Part shown: positions 13,501 to 22,052 of the stretch, one piece after another
Numbering within the stretch: position 1 is the first letter of the stretch
How the letters are laid out: every line of letters begins with the position of its first letter
Assembly: GCA_030272585.1 (NCBI GenBank)
Contig: BSYQ01000009.1
Location: 3,720,001-3,784,000, forward strand
DNA from: Bryopsis sp. KO-2023
Taxonomy: Eukaryota; Chlorophyta; Ulvophyceae; Bryopsidales; Bryopsidaceae
Reading direction: 5' to 3'
Length of the DNA stretch: 64,000 nt
Made by a program: the position numbers and the translations under genes
Notes under the pieces: model-generated
The model's input: only the letters and a program-made list of their open reading frames with translations
The model's database searches: none
Told to the model about the DNA's origin: nothing

Positions 13501-15303
13501 GGAGGTGGGCTGTTGTGGTGAGTTCTTTGTGTTCGATTGGTTTTTTGGATGGCTGAGGAAGAGGTTTTTGGTGCTGGAGGTGGGCTGTTGTGGTGATTTT
13601 TTTGTGTTCGATTGGTTTTTTGGATGGCTGAGGAAGAGGTTTTTGGTTCTGGAGGTGGGCTGTTGTGGTGAGTTCTTTGTGTTCGATTGGTTTTTTGGAT
13701 GGCTGAGGAAGAGGTTTTTGGTGCTGGAGGTGGGCTGTTGTGGTGATTTTTTTGTGTTCGATTGGGTTTTTTGGATGGCTGAGGAAGAGGTTTTTGGTTC
13801 TGGAGGTGGGCTGTTGTGGTGAGTTCTTTGTGTTCGATTGGGTTTCTGGATGGCTGAGGAAGAGGTTTTTGGTGCTGGAGGTGGGCTGTTGTGGTGAGTT
13901 CTTTGTGTTCGATTGGTTTTTTGGATGGCTGAGGAAGAGGTTTTTGGTGCTGGAGGTGGGCTGTTGTGGTGATTTTTTTGTGTTCGATTGGTTTTTTGGA
14001 TGGCTGAGGAAGAGGTTTTTGGTTCTGGAGGTGGGCTGTTGTGGTGAGTTCTTTGTGTTCGATTGGTTTTTTGGATGGCTGAGGAAGAGGTTTTTGGTGC
14101 TGGAGGTGGGCTGTTGTGGTGATTTTTTTGTGTTCGATTGGTTTTTTGGATGGCTGAGGAAGAGGTTTTTGGTGCTGGAGGTGGGCTGTTGTGGTGATTT
14201 TTTTGTGTTCGATTGGTTTTTTGGATGGCTGAGGAAGAGGTTTTTGGTTCTGGAGGTGGGCTGTTGTGGTGAGTTCTTTGTGTTCGATTGGTTTTTTGGA
14301 TGGCTGAGGAAGAGGTTTTTGGTGCTGGAGGTGGGCTGTTGTGGTGATTTTTTTGTGTTCGATTGGGTTTTTTGGATGGCTGAGGAAGAGGTTTTTGGTT
14401 CTGGAGGTGGGCTGTTGTGGTGAGTTCTTTGTGTTCGATTGGGTTTCTGGATGGCTGAGGAAGAGGTTTTTGGTGCTGGAGGTGGGCTGTTGTGGTGAGT
14501 TCTTTGTGTTCGATTGGTTTTTTGGATGGCTGAGGAAGAGGTTTTTGGTGCTGGAGGTGGGCTGTTGTGGTGATTTTTTTGTGTTCGATTGGTTTTTTGG
14601 ATGGCTGAGGAAGAGGTTTTTGGTTCTGGAGGTGGGCTGTTGTGGTGAGTTCTTTGTGTTCGATTGGTTTTTTGGATGGCTGAGGAAGAGGTTTTTGGTG
14701 CTGGAGGTGGGCTGTTGTGGTGAGTTCTTTGTGTTCGATTGGTTTTTTGGATGGCTGAGGAAGAGGTTTTTGGTTCTGGAGGTGGGCTGTTGTGGTGAGT
14801 TCTTTGTGTTCGATTGGTTTTTTGGATGGCCGAGGAATAGGTTTTTGGTGCTGGAGGTGGGCTGTTGTGGTGAGTTCTTTGTGTTCGATTGGTTTTTTGG
14901 ATGGCTGAGGAAGAGGTTTTTGGTTCTGGAGGTGGGCTGTTGTGGTGATTTTTTTGTGTTCGATTGGGTTTCTGGATGGCTGAGGAAGAGGTCTTTGGTA
15001 ATGAAGGCTCGTGGGTTTGTTGTGGTTGTTCTCTGTGTTGTTTGGTGTTGGCTGGCTGAGTTTGTGGTTGTATGGTCTGCTCAATATGGGTGGTGGGATT
15101 TTGTGGTTGATTGTGGCCGGATGGATAAGTTGAATGTTCGTTGTGCGGTTTGTATGTGGTTGATGCGTTTGTTTTGAGCTGCGAGTCGAACTGTTTGCTG
15201 GTGGTGGCTCTGCTGTGAGGTGTGTGTGATTATTGTCCAAGCATGTGTTCGTTACTTTGTTTAAGCAAGGTTTGGTTTGTTTTGGTTTTCTTTTTGAAAG
15301 CAA
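10546..15303 (-). other. 1,585-codon open frame across the array, probably not a gene
   Basis: The minus strand of the 75-bp array is open in all three frames, so the 76-bp units shift the frame without ending it: the product passes through a Lys/Pro/Thr/Gln-rich 25-residue repeat, then its two frame-shifted versions. Flanking sequence on both sides is also open because the strand is A/C-rich and almost free of G, and so of TGA and TAG. The matching part of copy 2 has no long frame. No signal peptide or domain is seen. I read this as a composition effect. A repetitive structural protein cannot be excluded. Confidence 0.8.
10757..15000. repeat. 57-copy tandem array of a 75-bp GT-rich unit
   Basis: The unit begins near TTGGTTTTTTGGATGGCTGA on the plus strand and repeats at 75 bases, with seven units of 76 that gain one G. 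First and last starts near 10757 and 14963 give 56 periods, so 57 copies. Units differ at a few fixed positions only: GGTGCTGG or GGTTCTGG, GTGATTTTTTT or GTGAGTTCTTT, and GGTTTTTTGG or GGGTTTCTGG. The plus strand is almost all G and T, the minus strand A and C. The last units diverge. Copy 2 of the host element has only about two diverged units at 51570-51725. Runs of GG spaced by a few bases could fold as two-layer quadruplexes. Confidence 0.97.
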
Positions 15304-16260
15304 GGTTGAGTTTTTCCCCGATGTTTCTTTCGTATCGGTTTAAAGTAAAGATGGGCCGTTATTCTTTTTCTCACGAAATTGCGGATCTTATTTATAGTTT
15401 CTTTTTCAAGACTCTTTTTTATGTTTTACACGATTTCAGTTTACAGCGATGTTTCTTCCTCCAATAATCTACTTTGTTCTTCAACTAGTCGTTTGTATTT
15501 AAATTTGTTAGTTTCACCAAGGAGGACTTGATTCTATCCATAACAATTCTCTTGCCTGTGGCTAGCTTTTCTCACTCTTGATCAATTGAAGATCTGATTT
15601 CAGACCAAGAAATTGTGATATCGTCGAAGTTTAAAAAAGAAATAACGCACATCAAGTCCATTCAATACCATCATAGTGTTTATGTTGTGGAAGCTACTTT
15701 GCATGCACAAAAAAAAAGCTCTTGGACAATCTTTTGTCTGTGGGGCTGTAGAAGAGGGGAATAAAGAAGTTTGGTGTAATTTATGCTGAACTCAAGGGCT
15801 TAGTCTCTCGCAAAATTTTATTGTTGGTTTTTTGAAAGATTGTTTTATTAGCTTTTCTTTTTTGTAGAAATTCTGTTGGTGTGTCGTTTCTTTTTTCCCC
15901 TGCCTCTTTGCTGTAGTCTTCATAAAGAAACATACATGTTTCAGTGAAGCGATGCGAAACGTACCAAAAGATATCAAATCTTCAACCAACACAATTCTAA
16001 TATACATATACATATGTATTAGTTTTGTTATTTTTTTATGTTTGGAAGGGGGGGGGGGGGGGGGGTTGAAGATGTTCTTTTGGCTTTTTTTCTTAGAGAG
16101 TAAAAAAAAACTGTTTGTAAATCGCAAGAAAGAAGGTTTTTCTCCTTCGATCTTCAAATTAAAAAAATCAATTTAAAAATGCACGAAATATTTGTGTGTT
16201 CATCCTGTCACTGCTTCCTTCTATTTTTGTCCATGCACATTGTGTGCATCTAGGTTGTTC

Positions 16261-16309
16261 ACTGCGGCTGCGTGCCTGCGACTGCGACTGCGTGACTGCG
16301 TGACTGCGA
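16261..16309. repeat. Short GACTGCG minisatellite
   Basis: Five to six imperfect copies of a 6-8 base unit around GACTGCG(T) lie in a row, inside the E1-specific insert. Confidence 0.85.
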
Positions 16310-16811
16310 GCATTTATGGAGGATTCACATGTAACTGCGCATAGCTGCGTGGCTTCAAAATACATACAAACAATATAAACAATATAAACCCTTGATACAA
16401 ACTCAATGAACAGAATCAGGCTCACAAGATTTAAATCAAGATTTACTATAATAATCTATTCATAATACTTCCAGGTGTAATACTTTTTTGTCTTGCATTC
16501 CAAATACTATGGTTGTACCCCGTTGCAACATATCTTATGTTTCGTTTTTATTAGAGGTGATAAAAATGTGATTATCGTTGTGTTCCTTTTTTCTTCAAGA
16601 AACTTTTGACTTCGGTGTTGATTACATGCAGGGTATGATCAAAGTGAACCGTTATCCTTGTAACTGAAGATTTTGTATCGTAAAAGAAAGGCTTACAGAG
16701 TAACACAAAATGAAAAGTTGAAACACACATGCATTAACATTTTAAGGTATGTATAATAAAATATATCTATAGAACAAGAAAGAAAAAAACTTTTGCTTTT
16801 GCTTTGTCGAG

Positions 16812-16902
16812 CCCGATTCTGTTGAGAAACGAGCGCAAGGTAACCATTCTAGTGCAACGAAGAAAAATAGGCGTATCTTACTCGTTTCTCAACGGAATCG
16901 GG
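16812..16902. repeat. Inverted repeat, 22-bp arms
   Basis: The arms 16812-16833 and 16881-16902 are reverse complements with one mismatch and a 47-base spacer. It could fold as a hairpin or be the remains of a small inverted-repeat transposon, but no target duplication is evident. Confidence 0.8.
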
Positions 16903-17700
16903 ATCGAAAAAATCCGTTGGAACCACAAGAACTGCGCGCATTTACACGCATTCACAAACATGACCCCACTTCGCGCATTTACGCGCATTTACGCGAGCAA
17001 ACTTGCGCATTTAACAACCCAGGTGTGCATTGGAGAACGAGGGTTCCTCAGGCAACATGTAATCATTGATTCATTGATTGGTGAACCAGGGTTTTCGACC
17101 GGCATCACTCGCATCAAGGTCCACTTTCCATGTACGTTGTTTAAAAAAAGAAAAAGAAAAAAGCGAATTGTGCTTGCTTAGCTTCAGCATTGTTTTCCCG
17201 CCCGGAAGCTTCCAATTCATTCTTAAGAAAAAAGGAACGTTCCTGCTTACCTCAAAGACCCGAGGCCGCTTTTATTTTAAAACCTTCCTTTTCAAACTAC
17301 GAATTTTACAGAAATTAAATATTATGTGCAGCATATCATGAAAAACACTCACAGGATTTTGAATTTTATATTTCCTCACGATTATTGCAAAAGTAAAAAT
17401 ATAAAAATTTTCAGGTGTCGTGCTCACCACTTTCATGAATTCATTGATACTCCAAAAGCATTAATTTACAGCATTTTGCACTCTGAAACAGTGAATTCTT
17501 TTTGAAATTATTCCTTTTCTTTTTTTCAAGCTTGCTGATCACCATTGTTAATTCAGAAACTAGAAAAAACATACAGGTGTCGGAGATCTCCCGCCTGTCG
17601 ATATTTTTGTTCATTTGTGGCTGGTGTCAGACTATGATAGATTGATGACCAAATGGTATTGGTTACCCAATCTGGTATTGATGATATTGACCTCGCTGAG

Positions 17701-19067
17701 CATCCATTTCTTTGTATAATTTTTTGCTTTCAAATGATGGCGTTTCTGATAACTGTGGAAAGGAGTAATTCAGTTGAGTAGTTGCTGGTAGTTTGTAATA
17801 ATTGGTTGATTGATTGTACAACCAGGAGTATAGGTTGTGGTCTTGAAGGAACTTTGCTTGGAATAAGTGTAAGAATGTGATTTCTACTTATGTGGTTATA
17901 GTACCATATTTTCAAACCAGTGCTGGTAGGACCATTGGGTTGGCAAGGCAACATCATGCAGTGCTCTTAAACGCTGCATGCCCAACACCAGTCATACTGG
18001 AGGAATCGTGTTGGGCACGCCTATCTGAATCACTGGATCACATTTTCGAACTCCCCCAAAAAGTCTTGTTGGAGGCTTTTTCTTTTGAAAGGATCTGGTA
18101 GGCTTTCCTTGCAGCGCTGCCCGATTCTGTGCGGATGCAAGGTTGATTGTCCCATAGCAGTGGAGGCAAATTTCTGTCCACAAATTTCTGTTTCAGTTCT
18201 CCACGTACTGTTTCTCTTCAATGCTTGTTGTTTCAGACCCCCTTCCCCCCCCCCCGCCCCAAATAAAACAAACCCGCCAACATACCATAAACTCTTTACA
18301 CATGCGCAAACATCACTCAAAATCTTTAAACTCTGCCTCCCATCCTAATGCATCTGAACAAGCATCATGTCAAACCCACCCTCATGGTTGTCCAGCAACG
18401 ATATGATATCGTTTATTTTCTTACTAGGTGTTTTCCAGTGCACAGAGACATGATGTATTTGTGTAAACCGAAATCTTCCCCAGAAAAATTGTCACGTGTG
18501 CACACAATCCCGAATATTTCCGCAAGTCTTCAAAAGTAGTGCCATAACAGATAAGACTTGTGAAATTTACAATAAAGGTTGCCCAATCATGAAAAGTTTT
18601 TTTTTCCCGTAAAAATTCATAAACAGCTTTTACATCACAATATTCGTCTTTGATCTCTTTTTTTCTCCAATACCACAGCCATTAATCTGTAAACCGTCTG
18701 GTTCCGGGCCATGGTTCCAAAAACATCAGAGAAAAAAAAAAAACGGACACAGCATAGTTTTCAAAATCCCCCAAAACCTTTTTTTTTTGCGACCTGAAAA
18801 GTAGCGCACTACGATACATGCATCCAATGCAAACTGCAAACTGAAAGCGACCAATCGTGCAAACCAGCCTGGATACAATAAATATGCTGACACCACATTT
18901 CCAAGATTTCAAATCCCACATCCTCTTTGATTCTAAAGCCCAATCCTGCATCCTTCAAAAAAAAAACAAAAACTGATCAAATCAGCTCTCTTGCGCCTGT
19001 GCTAAAACACTAAGACTATGGTAAGGTTCACAAGTTGCCCAAATACAACAAAACAGCTTCCTTCGAC
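17701..19067. other. Intergenic region, no gene recognised
   Basis: Only short open frames with no domain or splice-compatible partners are seen. There is a 10-bp inverted repeat around 17979-18017. The right part is the presumed 3' flank of the haloperoxidase gene. Confidence 0.5.
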
Positions 19068-20585
19068 TCATTTTCTAGATTTTTCACACCACCAGCAGTT
19101 TTCTGGCACTTCCCCTTCAGCCAGCTTCTTCGCAAAATCGTATGCTTTTTTCCCAATGCCTTCAACCAGCTTTTCCCCAGCCGGAACCGAAGGCCCAAAA
19201 TGAACTCCAGCCCACAGCCTGGATTGCCCGCAGCTCTTCCCAGCTTCCTTCATGGTTTCAAACCTGATTTCTGGAACCGCCTTTGAGATCTCCGGACCAA
19301 AACCTGAGGTATCTAACGCGAATGGCGGCTCCTTCTCCAAGCCAGTAGCATCCATGTACTCTTTCATCATCAATTCCGCCTGATCAGCAAATGCCGTGCA
19401 AAGGGAGGCGGACGCTGATGGATACTCCGAATGGGGCTGAGTGGGGATGATCGGTTCCCAATCTCCAGCCTTGATGGTCTTAGCTTTTCCTTCTTTTGGG
19501 ACATAAGCAGTCACCTCTTCGTCCTTGTAGAAATTTGCAATGATCGTCTCGGGACGGACCGCATCGATCCTGCGTTTCTCTTTCCAAACCACAATCATGG
19601 CATCATACTCGGCCAGCATCTCGCCCAGTCCCCATCGAACAAAGAATTTAGGGTCAAACACCTCGGTCGAATTATGTAGGACTAGAAAAATTCCGGTGGA
19701 CGCGAGTTTGTTGTCCCACCAGCCAGCAAGAAACCTCTGCTTTGGGGTGAGATTTGCCGAAATCTCAAACAGATCCTCCACAAGGGCATCCATGGTTTCC
19801 TTGTCTTTCCCGCTCAGCTCCTTGGAGTCCATGTTCTCATAGGGCATGGGTGCTTGCCTGGATTCCACTTCCTCTTCCGTGAGTAGCAACGGTCTGACTT
19901 GACCCAAGAAAGGCACCACGTGCGTCTGAGCAGTGAAGCGCCCGATCTTGGCGTCTGCCTGGGTGAGTGGCTGCCATCTGAGGGGATAATTCAACGACCA
20001 AGGTGGGTTCACGGGGGTGTATCCCGTGTAATCCTCGAAACGCTGACGGAAATCGCTCCGAGACAGATCCCCTAACGAGTTCCAGCCATCCTTGGCCATC
20101 CAGTCCGCCAAGCGAGTCCCGATCACGTTCGCCATTCCGATCGCAGTCGACATATCGGTTGATCGATCCTCTGGGTCGAAACCTGCTTCCTTCATGATTT
20201 CCTTGTACAAGTCCGCAGGTCGAGGGAGCTCTTTTTCCATTGCCCGCATCAGCGAATACGCAAACATGATCGGCACAGTTTCACCATCTTCACAAACTTC
20301 CTTCGGCAGCTGTTCTCTTTCGCCCCAGAAGTTCAGTGCCTTCTCCGCTGGGTCGCAAACAGCGAACGTGTCCCAACCCGTCACGGCATACTGAAACGCA
20401 TGGCGGACAAGAATGCCTGTGTCAGCAGTCAGGAGTTGGGGAGGAAAGAGAGCATTTGCGCCTGGGTCGCCAGCATCGAGGAAGTTGGGAGCCAGCTTGG
20501 AGGCGTCTCGACTTGGAGCCTTTTGCGCATCCTCACAAAAAACCAAACCGATCAGAAAGAATGCATATAGAATCGACGACATCAT
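19068..20585 (-). CDS. Secreted vanadium-haloperoxidase-like protein (PAP2 superfamily)
   Basis: A single open exon of 505 codons. I take the start at 20585 because MMSSILYAFFLIGLVFCEDA is a typical signal peptide; the frame runs back to 20705 without an ATG. The PAP2/vanadium haloperoxidase motifs are present in order: K-x6-RP (KEKRRIDAVRP, about residue 340), then HSEYPSASAS about 45 residues later, then SR-x5-H (SRLWAGVHF) near the C-terminus. Relatives bind vanadate or phosphate and oxidise halides with peroxide, usually outside the cell. The second motif normally reads PSGH and its His is the acid-base residue; here Ser is found, so the reaction may differ. It is intronless among intron-rich neighbours, as might follow transfer or retroposition, but base composition is not obviously foreign. 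Confidence 0.85.
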   Translation of the reverse strand: MMSSILYAFFLIGLVFCEDAQKAPSRDASKLAPNFLDAGDPGANALFPPQLLTADTGILVRHAFQYAVTGWDTFAVCDPAEKALNFWGEREQLPKEVCEDGETVPIMFAYSLMRAMEKELPRPADLYKEIMKEAGFDPEDRSTDMSTAIGMANVIGTRLADWMAKDGWNSLGDLSRSDFRQRFEDYTGYTPVNPPWSLNYPLRWQPLTQADAKIGRFTAQTHVVPFLGQVRPLLLTEEEVESRQAPMPYENMDSKELSGKDKETMDALVEDLFEISANLTPKQRFLAGWWDNKLASTGIFLVLHNSTEVFDPKFFVRWGLGEMLAEYDAMIVVWKEKRRIDAVRPETIIANFYKDEEVTAYVPKEGKAKTIKAGDWEPIIPTQPHSEYPSASASLCTAFADQAELMMKEYMDATGLEKEPPFALDTSGFGPEISKAVPEIRFETMKEAGKSCGQSRLWAGVHFGPSVPAGEKLVEGIGKKAYDFAKKLAEGEVPENCWWCEKSRK

Positions 20586-21361
20586 TGGAGGATATTTCGT
20601 GTCCACCACAACTTCCCAACGTTGGACGGTGGGCGGGTTGGTCAAGAAAGGAGTTATGTACGCTTGGCTGTTTTTCCCTACGTCACGTAATCTGAGCAGA
20701 CGCACCGCCGCAGGAAGAGACGCGCTGCTTGTGTGTGTGTGTAATCTTTTTCTGTTTGTTTTCTGAGGCCTGCCTCACAGTGACCACCAATGGCCAAACC
20801 CCCTCAAGCAACGCGGTTCGCCGATCAAGTTGGAAACTGGAATCGCATGGGGGGACGTTGTGGCGGCCATGAACTGTGACTGTTCCGTAAACATGTCAAT
20901 CCCACACTCTCGATTCCAACCCAAGCGTTCCGTTCCGAGATGAACGCCGACAGTGAGATTCAAGCACACTCATTCTCTGTCCGCCCGTCCTTTCGTCGCG
21001 ACACCGATGGGACGGATTGAAACAGCACCCGATGGCCTGTCGGTCCACGGCTTCACAAAATGGGGTGAGAATCGCACCCTTGCCAGAAAAACAGCGAGAC
21101 ACGCAAGCCGTGAATACGCGCGCATAGCTTCTGTCGTGAAAGGTGTTTTTTAGAATCTTGCAAAAGACGCACTTCTTTGACGTTGGGATTTCTGGTTCGA
21201 TATCCAGTTGTGGGAAAAAACTGGAAGCGGTAAAAAAACCGGTGCGTGTCCTCCTCCTGGCCATCGCCCTTTGACTCTCCGAATTGGAGGGGAACTCGAT
21301 CGACTTCTTTCACGGGTTCGTCAAGCGCCACCCTGTAGTTGAATTCTTCCGTTTCGCAAAC
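20586..21361. promoter_or_regulatory. Divergent promoter region between haloperoxidase and small secreted gene
   Basis: The two flanking genes point away from each other and start 776 bases apart, so both promoters should lie here. The region is richer in G and C than its surroundings. I see no convincing TATA box or known operator. Confidence 0.4.
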
Positions 21362-22052
21362 ATGGTCCCTGGGGGGCGATCGATATGTTGGGTTGTGGTG
21401 ATTGGGCTTCTTTTATTCGACGTCTGTCGTGGTGAGCAATTCGACTCCCGAGCGTCCGCGGACGAGAGAATAACTCATTTTGGCGGCGTGTTCGATGATG
21501 GGGAGGGGAGCGTCGAATCGAGGAAACTGTTGCGGCAATTTGGCATGCAACGCAGGCCGTGCGAATGCGGCGTCGAATCTACCATGAATAGAATGATCTG
21601 GAACTGTGAAGCTGGTGAGCTGCATGTCGCTTTTTTTCACGATTGCTCTTATATTACATCGTAAGGTTTTCAATTCGTGAGGGATGCTCAGAAACGAGAA
21701 GGGGCCCCGTGATTTGATAGGATTTTGAGTGAGCAATATCTAGTTGCTTTTGGATTTGGAGTTAAAGAATGAAGCCCAAGTTACGCGTTAGTAATGCGTT
21801 TTCCTTTTTTTTTTGTCCTCTGTGTGTCTTAGGTGAGCACTGTTGTGATGAGCTGCAAACTGTCGTCCCCCGAGCAAGCGACTTGAGAAAATGCTGGTAC
21901 GAAACTCGTAGTTCGCTCCCCTCCCCCCCCCCAAAAAAAAAAGAATAAAAGAATAAAAAAAACGCAGTAAATAAAAATAAAAATATATAGTAAAAAAAAA
22001 TAATAGGAAAAAAGCGTTGTTTTCCAGGATATCAAAAATATGGCTTCAGTAG
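21362..22052 (+). CDS. Small secreted Cys-rich protein, 3 exons
   Basis: Exons 21362-21614, 21833-21896 and 22028-22052 have good GT and AG borders (GTGAGC, CTTAG, GTACGA, CCAG) and join in phase to about 113 codons. The product starts with a signal peptide (MVPGGRSICWVVVIGLLLF, cleavage near DVCRG) and then holds eight or so residues of Cys-rich sequence around RPCECGVEST, WNCEAGEHCCDEL and LRKCW. Introns contain a C-run/A-run tract at 21923-21942. I do not recognise the family. The paired cysteines suggest an extracellular disulfide-bonded peptide. The gene model is inferred from splice borders alone. Confidence 0.45.

Larger units (their letters stand above)
15757..17195. mobile_element. 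1.4-kb insert within E1, unclassified
   Basis: In copy 2 the two flanks of this interval lie about 60 bases apart, so about 1.4 kb is present only in E1. It contains the tandem repeat at 16261-16309, a 22-bp near-perfect inverted repeat at 16812-16833 and 16881-16902, and a set of short GCGCATTTAC-like direct repeats near 16970-17012. A 121-codon frame on the minus strand (15792-16157) is Lys-rich and not recognised. I do not see terminal repeats or a target duplication, so the nature of the insert is open; a deletion in copy 2 would look the same. Confidence 0.55.
10164..17700. mobile_element. Dispersed element E, copy 1 (E1), family unknown
   Basis: The left 580 bases, the right flank of the array (about 15510-15757) and 17195-17700 are all similar to 50970-54172 in the same order and orientation, and similarity starts and stops sharply at both ends. 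Removing the tandem array and a 1.4-kb insert leaves a core of about 1.9 kb, the same as copy 2 without its retroelement. The left end carries a short hairpin (CTACA, AATA, TGTAG). I see no terminal inverted repeat, no long terminal repeat, no clear target duplication and no transposase or reverse transcriptase, so it is either non-autonomous or of a class I do not recognise. It could instead be an old segmental duplication. Confidence 0.75.

Noticed and set aside
10757-15000. CRISPR array
   Set aside because: Units are tandem with no unique spacers, and the host is a eukaryote.
10704-15177. Plus-strand frames of the array (FFGWLRKRFLVLEVG repeats)
   Set aside because: They are broken at each 76-bp unit and reflect the repeat itself; no start or context supports a gene.
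17979-18017. 10-bp inverted repeat as a regulatory site
   Set aside because: A single short palindrome without a nearby gene start; expected by chance in a region of this size.
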